DNA of 64,000 nucleotides. Source: Streptantibioticus cattleyicolor NRRL 8057 = DSM 46488 (GTDB lineage Bacteria > Actinomycetota > Actinomycetes > Streptomycetales > Streptomycetaceae). This document shows, in pieces, positions 34,187 to 42,359 of this stretch. Under the pieces are notes generated by a model, which saw nothing but the letters and a program-made list of their open reading frames with translations, ran no database searches and was not told the DNA's origin. The position numbers and the translations under genes are program-made. The DNA lies in contig NC_017585.1 of NCBI RefSeq assembly GCF_000240165.1, forward strand, positions 1,488,001-1,552,000, read 5' to 3'. Positions within the stretch are counted from its first letter, which is position 1. The number at the start of each line of letters is the position of its first letter.

Positions 34187-35860
34187 TCAGGCCACCGCCG
34201 CTGCCGCGGCGCGGCCGGCCGCACGGCCGGAGAACAGGCAGCCGCCCAGGAAGGTGCCTTCCAGCGCGTTGTAACCGTGGACACCGCCACCGCCGAACCC
34301 CGCGACCTCCCCGGCCGCGTACAGGCCGCCGACGGGCCGGCCGTCCAGGCCCAGGGCGCGCGAGTCGAGGTCGGTCTGGATGCCGCCGAGTGTCTTGCGG
34401 GTCAGGACGTGGAGCTTGACGCCGATCAGCGGCCCGGCCGCCGGGTCCAGGATGCGGTGCGGTGCCGCGGTGCGGCTGATCCGGTCGCCCAGGTACCGGC
34501 GGGCGTTGCAGACGCCCTGGATCTGCGAGTCCTTGCTGAACGGGTTGGCGATCTGCAGGTCGCGGGCCTCGATCTGGGCACGCAGCGCCGCCGCGTCCAG
34601 CAGCGGCTCCTCGGTGAGGCCGTTCATCCTCGCCACCAGTTCCTCCAGCGAGGCGGCGACCACGAAGTCCGCGCCGTGCCGTTTGAACGCCTCGACCGGC
34701 CCCGGCGCCCCGCGGCCGAGGACGCGTTCGCGCAGCACCGCCTTGCGGTCACCGCTGGTGATGTCGGGGTTCTGCTCGGAACCCGACAGCGCGAACTCCT
34801 TCTCGATGATCTTCTGGGTGAGGATGAACCACGAGTGGTCGTATCCGGCGATGTCCTCGGTGGTACGCAGGTACGCGAGCGTGCTCAAGGTGTCGTAGCC
34901 GGGCAGGCAGGGGTCGGGCAGGCGCCGGCCCAGCGCGTCGAACCACATCGAGGACGGACCCGGCAGGATGCGGATCCCGTGGCCGGGCCAGACCGGGTTC
35001 CAGTTCTGGATGCCTTCGGTGTAGTGCCACATCCGGTCGCGGTTGACCAGCCGCACCCCGGCCGCCGCGCTGATGTCCAGCATCCGCCCGTCCACGTACG
35101 CCGGCACGCCGGTGACCATGCTCCGGGGGGGCGTGCCAAGGCGCGGCGGCCAGTAGCGGCGCACGATGTCGTGGTTGCCGCCGATGCCGCCGGTGGTCAC
35201 GATCACGGCCTGGGCGGTGAGCTCGAACTCCCCGACCGGCTCGCGGTTGGAGGCCACCCCGCGCGGCGCGGGGTCCTCCGCCAGCACGGTGCCGCGCACC
35301 CCGGTGACCGCTGCGTCCTGCACGGCGAGTTCGTCGACCCGGTGACGGTGGTGGAACGTGAGCAGTCCGGCGTCGGCCGCCTCGCGGGCGCTGCGCACGA
35401 ACGGCGCCACCACCCCGGTGCCGGTGCCCCAGGCGACGTGGAAGCGTGGTACGGAGTTGCCGTGGCCGTTCGCGCGCAGGTCACCGCGTTCGGCCCAACC
35501 CACCATCGGCGTCAGCTTGATGCCGTGGGAATCGATCCAGGAACGCTTCTCGCCCGCGGCGAAGTCCACGTAGGCCCGTGCCCAGCGCACCGCCCAGGAG
35601 TCCTCGTCCTCCAGCCGGTCGAACCGGGCGCTGCCCTGCCAGTCGTTCCACGCCAGATCGAACGAGTCCCGCACCCCCAGCCGCCGCTGCTCCGGTGTGT
35701 TGACCAGGAACAACCCGCCGAACGACCAGTACGCCTGACCCCCCAGATTGGCGGCGTTCTCCTGGTCCACCACCGCGACCTTCCGTCCCCGGCTGGTCAG
35801 CTCGTGCGCCGCGACCAACCCGGCGAGCCCGGCCCCGACGACAATGACGTCCGCGTCCAT
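34187..35860 (-). CDS. FAD-binding dehydrogenase (ketosteroid-dehydrogenase/fumarate-reductase flavoprotein type)
   Basis: A 557-residue flavoprotein. [20 protein letters not shown] binds FAD, followed by the GGQAYWSFGGLF loop, and the C-terminal GGLYAAGEVAGFGGGGVHGY with ALEGTFLGGCLFSGR closes the FAD site, as in the FAD_binding_2 family. Relatives include 3-ketosteroid delta-1-dehydrogenases and the large actinobacterial group simply named FAD-binding dehydrogenase; the substrate is not inferable. The ATG beginning at 35860 follows AGGGAG; a longer upstream frame lacks coding bias. Probably controlled by the neighbouring TetR. Confidence 0.85.
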   Translation of the reverse strand: MDADVIVVGAGLAGLVAAHELTSRGRKVAVVDQENAANLGGQAYWSFGGLFLVNTPEQRRLGVRDSFDLAWNDWQGSARFDRLEDEDSWAVRWARAYVDFAAGEKRSWIDSHGIKLTPMVGWAERGDLRANGHGNSVPRFHVAWGTGTGVVAPFVRSAREAADAGLLTFHHRHRVDELAVQDAAVTGVRGTVLAEDPAPRGVASNREPVGEFELTAQAVIVTTGGIGGNHDIVRRYWPPRLGTPPRSMVTGVPAYVDGRMLDISAAAGVRLVNRDRMWHYTEGIQNWNPVWPGHGIRILPGPSSMWFDALGRRLPDPCLPGYDTLSTLAYLRTTEDIAGYDHSWFILTQKIIEKEFALSGSEQNPDITSGDRKAVLRERVLGRGAPGPVEAFKRHGADFVVAASLEELVARMNGLTEEPLLDAAALRAQIEARDLQIANPFSKDSQIQGVCNARRYLGDRISRTAAPHRILDPAAGPLIGVKLHVLTRKTLGGIQTDLDSRALGLDGRPVGGLYAAGEVAGFGGGGVHGYNALEGTFLGGCLFSGRAAGRAAAAAVA

Positions 35861-35889
35861 GACAGCACTCCCTTCCCTCGGAGTCCCCC

Positions 35890-35976
35890 GGATACGCACC
35901 CGGACGCACCCGGCCTCCACTCCCCGATACGTCACCGTATCGAATGCATCCGCGTATCCCATACGTTCGCGTATCC
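35890..35976 (-). promoter_or_regulatory. Cluster of GTATCC/GGATAC elements upstream of the FAD dehydrogenase
   Basis: GATACG-TCAC-CGTATC at 35926-35941 is a perfect inverted repeat. GCGTATCC occurs at 35952-35959 and again at 35969-35976, and its complement GGATACGC at 35890-35897. Four related elements in under 90 bases, just upstream of the start, suggest multiple binding sites for a TetR-type repressor; the neighbouring TetR is the obvious candidate. Confidence 0.6.
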
Positions 35977-36062
35977 ATGTGAGGCCCGTCACGGTACCCC
36001 GGGCGGTACGCGGGTCCGGCGTCGCGTTGACGTGGCCTCAGGCCGCCATGACCATGGCCGTC

Positions 36063-36857
36063 ATGCGTTTTCTTCGGCGGTTGCGTGCGGATCTCTCGGC
36101 GGGGGAGAACCTGGAGATCTATACGACGGGGGCGCTTTCCCTGGTGCTGGCGGTCCTGGGGGTCCTCGGCACGGTCGGTGGCGAGGTGCTGGCGGCCGCC
36201 ACGCTGGCGACGCTGGCCGTGATGGCGGGCGGGATGCTGGGCAGCCGCCGGCAAGTGGCGGAGCTGGCCGCGGAGGTGCGCGCGCGGGGCGTCGGGGAGG
36301 CCTCCGTCCAGGACCTGTTGAGCAGGGACAAACCGGATGTCGTCGAGCATGTGCGAACGGCGCAGGACATCCGGATCGTCGGGGTGACGCTCTCGCGCAC
36401 CCTGCGCAACCTGGTGGACGAACTCCAGCGCAGGGTCGCCGCCGGAGCCGTGGTCAAGGTGGCGTTGCTGGATCCGGCCGGCTCGGCCCCGGAGGAGGCG
36501 GCACGCCGCAGCACCATCCCGGACCGGGCCGAGATGTACCGCAACAGACTGCGTTCGTCGGTGGACCTGCTCCGGGAACTGGCGAGCACGCCCGGCGCGG
36601 AGGGCCGGGTGGAGGTGCGCTTCCTGAGCTTCGTCCCGGCCTTCGGGCTGCTCCTGCTCGATCCGCGGCGCCCCGGCGGCCGTACCTACGTCGACATCTA
36701 CTCGCACAGCTCGGCCAGCGGCGACGCCGTCTTCACCGTGCTGCCGCACCGCGACGGCCACTGGTGCGACCATTTCCAAACCGAGTTCGACAGCGTCTGG
36801 CAGGACGGCCGGCCGGCCGACGCCTCGGACGGGTTCGCCACGGCCGCGGGGGTGTAG
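36063..36857 (+). CDS. Membrane protein with PLD-like C-terminal domain, function unknown
   Basis: About 264 residues. Two hydrophobic helices (TGALSLVLAVLGVLGTVGGE and VLAAATLATLAVMAGGMLG) follow a basic start. Then comes a soluble domain with strand-helix alternation (IRIVGVTLSRTLRNLVDELQ, VVKVALLDPAGS, VEVRFLSFVPAFGLLLLD, HWCDHFQTEFDSVW). The pattern resembles phospholipase-D-like domains used as binding modules, but no HKD catalytic motif is visible. ATG codons at 36048, 36054 and 36063 are all possible; none has a clear ribosome site. No operon partner. Confidence 0.65.
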   Translation: MRFLRRLRADLSAGENLEIYTTGALSLVLAVLGVLGTVGGEVLAAATLATLAVMAGGMLGSRRQVAELAAEVRARGVGEASVQDLLSRDKPDVVEHVRTAQDIRIVGVTLSRTLRNLVDELQRRVAAGAVVKVALLDPAGSAPEEAARRSTIPDRAEMYRNRLRSSVDLLRELASTPGAEGRVEVRFLSFVPAFGLLLLDPRRPGGRTYVDIYSHSSASGDAVFTVLPHRDGHWCDHFQTEFDSVWQDGRPADASDGFATAAGV

Positions 36858-36908
36858 TCGAGGGGCGGGAGGGCCACGGCCACCGCGCGGCCGGAGCGGG
36901 TCGCGGGC

Positions 36909-36952
36909 ATTGGTTCAGACCTATTGACGCCCTGTGGGGCCGCTCCTACGAT
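36909..36952 (+). promoter_or_regulatory. Chitinase promoter with DasR-like (dre) site
   Basis: ATTGGTTCAGACCTAT (36909-36924) matches the pattern of dre sites bound by DasR and of the direct repeats known before Streptomyces chitinase genes (TGGTCYAGACC). It touches TTGACG (36924-36929), which with TACGAT (36947-36952) forms a promoter with a 17-base spacer. DasR binding would block the promoter until aminosugar phosphates accumulate. Confidence 0.75.
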
Positions 36953-37061
36953 CCGAGCAGCACGCACGGCACTTGCGCGACCACGCGAACCCCCCACAGC
37001 TGCTCGTCATGGCCACCCCCACCCGCTCCGGCGGCAGGCCATGGCGGAAGGGAACCCCACC

Positions 37062-38114
37062 ATGGCCGTCCGTTTCGCACGCCTGCTCGCCCTCGCCGCC
37101 GCCCTCGCCGTCAGCTGGGCGTTACCCGCGCCAACTCCCGCCGCCGCAGCCCCGGCCGACACCTGCGCCCCGCAGCAGCGTCCGGCCGGCCCCGTCCTCC
37201 AGGGCTACTGGGAGAACTGGGACGGCGCCGCGGGCGGTGTCCACCCCGGACTCGGCTGGATCCCGGTCACCGACAGCCGGATCCAGGCCCACGGCTACAA
37301 CGTGCTGAACGCCGCCTTCCCGGTGATCCTCTCCGACGGCACCGTGGAGTGGAACACCGGCATGGACACCGGCGTCCAGGTCCCCACCCCCGCCGAGATC
37401 TGCCAGGCCAAGGCGGCCGGCCAGACGGTGCTCCTCTCCATCGGCGGCGCCGCGGCCGGCATCGACCTCAGCTCCAGCGCGGTGGCCGACCGCTTCGTGC
37501 AGACCGTGGTGCCGATCCTGAAGGCCGACAACTTCGACGGCATCGACATCGACATCGAGACCGGCCTGGTCGGCAGCGGCGACATCAACCAGCTCTCCAC
37601 CTCGCAGGCCAACCTGGAGCGCATCATCGACGGCGTACTGGCCCAGATGCCGCCCGGGTTCGGCCTGACCATGGCCCCCGAGACCGCCTACGTCACCGGC
37701 GGCAGCGTCACCTACGGTTCCATCTGGGGCGCCTACCTGCCGGTCATCAAGAAGTACATGGACAACGGCCGCCTGTGGTGGCTCAACATGCAGTACTACA
37801 ACGGCAGCATGTACGGCTGCGCCGGCGACTCCTACGGGGCGGGAACGGTCCAGGGGTTCACCGCGCAGACCGACTGCCTCGACGCCGGCCTGGTGGTCCA
37901 GGGCACCACCATCCGCGTCCCCTACGACCACCAGGTCCCCGGACTGCCCGCCCAACCCGGCGCGGGCGGCGGGTATATGACGCCGGATCAGGTAAGTCAG
38001 GCGTACGGCGGCTACAACGGCCGGCTGAAGGGCCTGATGGACTGGTCCGTCAACTGGGACGGTTCGAAGGGGTGGACCTTCGGCGACAACGTCAAGGCGC
38101 TCCAGGGCCGCTGA
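37062..38114 (+). CDS. Secreted GH18 chitinase
   Basis: A 350-residue secreted chitinase. The signal peptide (VRFARLLALAAALAVSWALP, then AAAAPA) precedes a GH18 barrel starting at LQGYWENWDG. The catalytic motif DxxDxDxE is complete in FDGIDIDIE, with E166 as the acid/base. Conserved QYYN and the final MDWSVNWD strand are present. No chitin-binding or fibronectin domain is attached. AAGGGA lies before the ATG. The dre-like site upstream places it in the chitin-utilisation response. Confidence 0.92.
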   Translation: MAVRFARLLALAAALAVSWALPAPTPAAAAPADTCAPQQRPAGPVLQGYWENWDGAAGGVHPGLGWIPVTDSRIQAHGYNVLNAAFPVILSDGTVEWNTGMDTGVQVPTPAEICQAKAAGQTVLLSIGGAAAGIDLSSSAVADRFVQTVVPILKADNFDGIDIDIETGLVGSGDINQLSTSQANLERIIDGVLAQMPPGFGLTMAPETAYVTGGSVTYGSIWGAYLPVIKKYMDNGRLWWLNMQYYNGSMYGCAGDSYGAGTVQGFTAQTDCLDAGLVVQGTTIRVPYDHQVPGLPAQPGAGGGYMTPDQVSQAYGGYNGRLKGLMDWSVNWDGSKGWTFGDNVKALQGR

Positions 38115-38703
38115 TCGCGGTGCCCGGTCGTTCGCCGGACTCCCCGCACGGGTCGAGGAGTTCGGCGACGAGCCGGTGCGCGTAGGCGGTGTCGAGCCCG
38201 GCGGGACGGAAGAGGATGCGGTACATCAGGGGGGCGACGACCCGGTCGACAACGGTCTCGGTGCGGGGGGTGTCCTCGTCGCGGCCGGCGGCGCGGGTGA
38301 GGATGGTGTCGATCTGCTCGGCGGCGTAGGCCGAGCACTGTCCGGCGTTGCCGCCGTCCGGATCGCCGAGGAGTGCGTCGCGGATGTAGGCACGGCCCGA
38401 CGGCGAGGCCATCTCGTCGAGGAACTGCTCGGCCCAGGCCGTCAGATCGCGGAACAGGTCGCCGTGGTCGTCGGGTGCGGTGTCGGGGCGGAGGCGTTCC
38501 ACGGCGACGTCCGAGAGCAGTTCTTGCAGGTCGCCCCAGCGCCGGTAGATCGTGGAGGGGGTGACCCCGGCACGCTGGGCGACGAGCGGCACGGTGAGCG
38601 CGTCGCGGCCCGCCTCGGAGAGCAGTTCGCGGACGGCGGTGTGCACCGACGCCTGGACCCGGGCGCTGCGCCCGCCGGGGCGGACCATCTGCTTGCGGCT
38701 CAT
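38092..38703 (-). CDS. TetR family regulator
   Basis: A 203-residue TetR protein: VHTAVRELLSEAGRDALTV, VPLVAQRAGVTPSTIYRRWG and LQELLSDVAVERL form the DNA-binding domain; the ligand domain resembles the TetR_C-type domain of AcrR-like repressors. Its 3' end overlaps the convergent chitinase by 23 bases. The promoter region shares TTGCGTTTA and TGCTTTA words with the divergent promoters of the amidase and MFS/MBL units, so it may control those and itself. Confidence 0.88.
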   Translation of the reverse strand: MSRKQMVRPGGRSARVQASVHTAVRELLSEAGRDALTVPLVAQRAGVTPSTIYRRWGDLQELLSDVAVERLRPDTAPDDHGDLFRDLTAWAEQFLDEMASPSGRAYIRDALLGDPDGGNAGQCSAYAAEQIDTILTRAAGRDEDTPRTETVVDRVVAPLMYRILFRPAGLDTAYAHRLVAELLDPCGESGERPGTAISGPGAP

Positions 38704-38710
38704 GACACCA

Positions 38711-38740
38711 CCTTAAAGCACAGTCCTTGCGTTTAAGGAC
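38711..38740 (-). promoter_or_regulatory. Inverted repeats upstream of TetR
   Basis: GTCCTT-GCGTTT-AAGGAC at 38723-38740 is a perfect 6-base inverted repeat. CCTTAAA (38711-38717) also pairs with TTTAAGG (38733-38739). TTGCGTTTA at 38727-38735 recurs at 40496-40504 near the amidase/MFS promoters. A likely autoregulatory operator. Confidence 0.55.
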
Positions 38741-38811
38741 CCTCGGGGCGGGCGTCGAACGGCGTGCGGGCCGGGCCGGCCGGAACGTCGGCCGGACCCG
38801 CATCCCGTCGT

Positions 38812-40191
38812 TCAGGCCACCGGCGCGAGCGCGCGGACGGGCTGCGTCCGCTCGTAGGCGTGGCCCACCCGCAGAAGCGCGCGTTCCCCGAGCGGCCGGC
38901 CGAGCAACTGCATGCCGATCGGCAGCCCTTGCGTGTCGTGGCCGACCGGAACCGACAGGGCGGGTATCCCGGTGATGTTGGCGGGGGCGGAAAGGCGCAC
39001 GTAGGCGTCGGAGACCGCCTCGATCGTGCCGTCGGACCAGGTGATCGTCTCCTCGCCGGCCTTCACCGCGGTCGTCGGGACCGTCGGGGCGGCGATCACG
39101 TCGACCTCCCGCAGCAGGCGGGCCCACTCCTGCCGCATCAGCGTGCGGGAGCGCTGGGCACGCAGGTAGTCCCCGGCGGACATCAGCTCGCCGGCCTCCA
39201 GCAGGACGCGGACGTCGTCCTGGTACAGCTCGGGGACGGTGCGCACGGTGCCCTCGTGGTAGGCGGTGGCCTCCGCCACCATCAGCCCCCACTGGGTCGC
39301 CTGGATGTAGCGGGTCATCGGGACGTCGATCCCGACGAGCCGTGCGCCGAGGTCCTCCAGCCGCCCGATGGCGTGCCGGACGGCGGCCTCCACCTCGGCG
39401 TCGACATGGTCGAAGTAGTAGTTGCGCGGCACCCCGACGCGTACCCCGGTCAGGTCCGTGGCCGTCCCCGGACGGTGGTCGACGGCGGGGACGGCCAGTG
39501 AGGCGGGGTCGCGCGGGTCGTGTCCGGTCAGGGCGTCGAGGACCAGCGCGGCGTCCTCGACGGTGCGGGTGATCGGGCCGACGTGGTCCAGCGACCAGGA
39601 CAGGGAGGTGACGCCGTGGCGGGGGACGAGGCCGTAGGTCGGCTTGAGGCCGACGACCCCGTTGAGCGCGGCGGGCACCCGGATCGAACCGCCGGTGTCG
39701 GTGCCCAGGGCGAAGGTCGCGGCGCCCGAGGCGACGGCGACGGCGGACCCGCCGCTGGAACCGCCGGCGACCCGGCCGTGGTCCCAGGCGTTGTTGGTCT
39801 GCGGGGTGGTCAGGCCGTAGGCGAACTCGTGGGTGTGCGCCTTGCCGACCAGGACGGCGCCGGCAGCCGTCAGGCGTGCGGCGACCGTGCTGTCGGCCTC
39901 CGCGCGGTGGCCGGCGCGGACCCGGGAGCTGGCCGTGGTGGCCGCTCCGGCCACGTCGATCAGGTCCTTCAGCGCCATGGGTATGCCGTGCAGCGGCCCG
40001 TGCGGACGGACCGCCCCGGCCTCCCGCGCCGCCTTCCGGGCGCGTTCCGCGGTGACGGTGACGTAGGCGTTGAGGTGCGGTTCCACCTGCTCGATGCGGT
40101 CCAGGACCGAGTCCACCAGCTCGACGGGGGAGAGCTTCCCCGCCCGGATCGCTTCGGCGGCTGCCGCCAGGGACAGTTCATACGGCCGCAT
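38812..40191 (-). CDS. Amidase (amidase signature family, AtzE-like)
   Basis: A 459-residue amidase-signature hydrolase. The Ser-cisSer-Lys triad is visible: Lys in ALKDLIDVAG, the Gly/Ser stretch VAGGSSGGSAVAVASG, and the nucleophile Ser in GTDTGGSIRVPAA. The C-terminus (ANITGIPALSVPVG, GLPIGMQLLGRPLGE) is also typical. The start overlaps the preceding small gene by 14 bases, suggesting translational coupling. The small partner resembles AtzG, which supports a heteromeric AtzE/AtzG-type amidase; the true substrate is unknown. Confidence 0.9.
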   Translation of the reverse strand: MRPYELSLAAAAEAIRAGKLSPVELVDSVLDRIEQVEPHLNAYVTVTAERARKAAREAGAVRPHGPLHGIPMALKDLIDVAGAATTASSRVRAGHRAEADSTVAARLTAAGAVLVGKAHTHEFAYGLTTPQTNNAWDHGRVAGGSSGGSAVAVASGAATFALGTDTGGSIRVPAALNGVVGLKPTYGLVPRHGVTSLSWSLDHVGPITRTVEDAALVLDALTGHDPRDPASLAVPAVDHRPGTATDLTGVRVGVPRNYYFDHVDAEVEAAVRHAIGRLEDLGARLVGIDVPMTRYIQATQWGLMVAEATAYHEGTVRTVPELYQDDVRVLLEAGELMSAGDYLRAQRSRTLMRQEWARLLREVDVIAAPTVPTTAVKAGEETITWSDGTIEAVSDAYVRLSAPANITGIPALSVPVGHDTQGLPIGMQLLGRPLGERALLRVGHAYERTQPVRALAPVA

Positions 40192-40387
40192 CGTGCTTCT
40201 CCTCTCCGGCGCGGTAGGCGGGGGCCGGCGGGGTGTCCCCGAAGTCCAGTTCTCGCAGGACCGAGACGACGGAGTGGATGTGATCGGCGACGGCGGCGAC
40301 CTGGGCCTGGCGGTCGGCCGGCAGCGGGAGCCCGGCACGGCCGGCCCAGCGGGCAGCCTCGGGCGGGGTGAGTTCAGCGGCGGACAT
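40178..40387 (-). CDS. AtzG-like small subunit (DUF4089 type)
   Basis: A 69-residue helical protein: LTPPEAARWAGRAGLPLPAD, then VAAVADHIHSVVSVLRELD and a tail ending in DTPPAPAYR. Length, the LPL...R...V hydrophobic pattern and position directly before an amidase fit AtzG-like proteins, which in the cyanuric acid pathway bind and stabilise the amidase AtzE. It overlaps the amidase start, so the two proteins should be made in balanced amounts. Confidence 0.75.
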   Translation of the reverse strand: MSAAELTPPEAARWAGRAGLPLPADRQAQVAAVADHIHSVVSVLRELDFGDTPPAPAYRAGEEKHDAAV

Positions 40388-40448
40388 GCGCGCTCTTTCC
40401 TGATCGGCGCGGGGCGGCGGAGCGGCTCCGCGCCCCAAAAGCTAACAG

Positions 40449-40504
40449 TTTGCTTTAGTCGACTGTAGGTCCTACGGTGCCTAAAGGCAAACCCGTTGCG
40501 TTTA
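40449..40504. promoter_or_regulatory. Face-to-face overlapping promoters of the amidase and MFS/MBL units
   Basis: Plus strand: TTGCTT (40450-40455), 17 bases, TACGGT (40473-40478). Minus strand: TTGCCT (complement of 40485-40490), 17 bases, TACAGT (complement of 40462-40467). The two -35 boxes lie in inverted-repeat arms TTTGCTTTAG and CTAAAGGCAAA, and the centre holds the palindrome GTAGGTCCTAC (40465-40475), overlapping both -10 boxes. TTGCGTTTA at 40496-40504 matches the TetR promoter at 38727-38735. One repressor could control both directions. Confidence 0.65.
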
Positions 40505-40518
40505 GCGAAAGGGGTCTC

Positions 40519-40842
40519 ATGCCCAGCGTCTTGTCCGACGCACCGTGGCGCGGCCCTGACCGGCGTCGCCTTCGGGGCCGTTTCCCAAGGGGCGCTGCGT
40601 ATGGTCCTCGTCTCGCTCGACGAGCGGGACCGCGCCGCCACCCTGGCCGCTTACCACCTCCTCAGCTACCTGTCCATGAGCCCGCCCGCGATCGCCGCGG
40701 GCGCCGCCACCCAGCGCTACGGGCTCGGAACCGCCGCCCACGCCTACGCCGTCACTGCCGCCCTGCTCGCCGTGGCGGGCTGGCCGCGCTCACCGTCCCC
40801 CGCCGCAAGGCGGCCCGCCCCGCGGACCACCGCCCGCGCTGA
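40519..40842 (+). pseudogene. Decayed MFS transporter gene (internal deletion and frameshifts)
   Basis: ATG follows a good GAAAGGGG site and reads MPSVLSDAPW, but the transporter homology that follows (ALTGVAFGAVSQGALRMVLV, then LSYLSMSPPAIAAG) is in another frame. Near 40780 a missing base returns the reading to the first frame, ending LAALTVPRRKAARP and a stop. Only the last two to three helices of an MFS transporter survive, so most of the gene was lost by internal deletion. The promoter and ribosome site are intact and now mainly serve the MBL gene downstream. Confidence 0.7.
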
Positions 40843-40877
40843 AGAAGACCGAAGAAGACCGAAGGGAACGACGAACC

Positions 40878-41783
40878 ATGCACAACAGCCCCCTCACCTC
40901 CTGGACCGTGGGCGACATCACCGTCCACCGCGTCGACGAGACCCCGCTGCCGCCCGCGACCGGACCCTGGCTGCTGCCCGACGCCACCCCCGAGGTGGTC
41001 ACCGCACAGGACTGGCTCCACCCCCACTTCGCCGACCACGAAGGCGTCCTGCGGATCGACAGCCACAGCTTCGCCTTCGTCACCGGCGGGCGGCGCGTCC
41101 TCGTCGACACCGGCATCGGCAACGGCAAGGAACGGGCCAACCCCGCCTGGCACGACCTGCGCACCGACTTCCTGGAGCGCCTCACCGCCGCCGGATTCCC
41201 CCCGGACTCCGTCGATCTGGTGATCCTCACCCACCTGCACGCCGACCACGTCGGCTGGAACACCCGTGAGGCGAACGGCGATTGGGTCCCCACCTTCCCC
41301 AACTCCCGTTACCTCACCTCCCGTACCGAGCGGGAGTTCTGGGCCGGGTACGACATGGACGAGGCGCGCGCGCAGATGTTCCGCGACTCGGTGATTCCGG
41401 TCGAGCGGGCGGGTCTGCTGGACCTCGTCGACGTCCCGGCCGAGGGCGTGGAGGTGGCACCCGGCGTGCGTCTGCTGCCCACCCCCGGCCACACCCCCGG
41501 ACACGTCGCCGTCGAACTGACCAGTCGGGGTGAGACGGCGCTGATCACCGGGGACTGCGTCCACCACCCGGTCCAGTTCGCCCACCCCGCCATCGGCGCC
41601 TGCGTCGACATCGACCCGCGGCGCTCCGAGGCCACCCGCCGTGAGCTGTTCGGGTCCCTTGCCGGTACCGGCACCCTCGTCCTCGGCACCCACTTCGCAC
41701 CGCCCACCGCCGGCCACGTCGTCGCCGACCAGGACACCTACCGGCTGCTGCCCTCCAACTCGGCCGAGGGCCACGACGGGTAG
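40878..41783 (+). CDS. MBL-fold metallo-hydrolase (lactonase-like)
   Basis: A 301-residue metallo-beta-lactamase-fold hydrolase. Metal ligands are in place: THLHADHVGW (HxHxDH), TPGHTPGHVAV, GDCVHHP and GTHFAPPTAG. The layout matches the subgroup that includes N-acyl homoserine lactonases and related lactone hydrolases, though many members have other substrates. It starts 35 bases after the decayed MFS gene and shares its promoter. The original unit was probably a transporter plus hydrolase opposite the amidase operon. Confidence 0.88.
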   Translation: MHNSPLTSWTVGDITVHRVDETPLPPATGPWLLPDATPEVVTAQDWLHPHFADHEGVLRIDSHSFAFVTGGRRVLVDTGIGNGKERANPAWHDLRTDFLERLTAAGFPPDSVDLVILTHLHADHVGWNTREANGDWVPTFPNSRYLTSRTEREFWAGYDMDEARAQMFRDSVIPVERAGLLDLVDVPAEGVEVAPGVRLLPTPGHTPGHVAVELTSRGETALITGDCVHHPVQFAHPAIGACVDIDPRRSEATRRELFGSLAGTGTLVLGTHFAPPTAGHVVADQDTYRLLPSNSAEGHDG

Positions 41784-41813
41784 GAGCCGCGGCGCACAGC
41801 GGGTCCCCCGCGG

Positions 41814-42359
41814 CTATCGCACCGAGGTCCCGGCGGCCGACCACACCGTGGCCTCGGTCACCATGCGCCACCCCTGGACGGCCGTGACGTGGAACGCGGC
41901 CAGCCCGCCGGCGCCGACGAGGGCGACACACACCACCGACCCGGCGTGCACGGTCAGTTGGCCGACCCCGTGCGCCGTGATCAGCTCGGCGCAGTCGCGG
42001 CGTGACGGCCCGGCCGACCCCGTCCACCGGCCCAGGTTCGCGTAACCGGGGCTCGCCGGACCACCACGGGCCCCTTGGAGCACCTGCGGCGCGAACCCGA
42101 TCCGTACGTCGTCGAGCCCGGCGAATCCGGACTGCGTGACGAACAGCTGCCCGTGCTGCCAGATGATGTCCGGGCCGGTGGCATCGACGCGCAGGCGAGC
42201 GGGGGGCATCGGGGACGACTGGGCGGTCCACGTCCCGTCCCGGCTCACGGGGGTGTCGTCGCCGATCTCGCCCAGGACCCCGTTGACGAACGACAGCAGC
42301 GCGGCCACGGTCGTCAGGGTGACGCGCACCGTCGCGCGGACGCGGTAGGGGAGTCTCAT
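41814..42359 (-). CDS. Hypothetical exported or membrane-anchored protein
   Basis: A 181-residue protein with a basic start and one hydrophobic segment (VRVTLTTVAALLSFVNGVLG), then a polar beta-rich domain (LRVDATGPDIIWQHGQLFVT, GHGVGQLTVHAG-like strands) and a hydrophobic stretch near SVVCVALVGAGGLAAFHVTA. No family recognised. Its ATG overlaps the stop of the D-amino-acid-oxidase-like gene (ATGA), so the two are translationally coupled. Confidence 0.65.
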   Translation of the reverse strand: MRLPYRVRATVRVTLTTVAALLSFVNGVLGEIGDDTPVSRDGTWTAQSSPMPPARLRVDATGPDIIWQHGQLFVTQSGFAGLDDVRIGFAPQVLQGARGGPASPGYANLGRWTGSAGPSRRDCAELITAHGVGQLTVHAGSVVCVALVGAGGLAAFHVTAVQGWRMVTEATVWSAAGTSVR

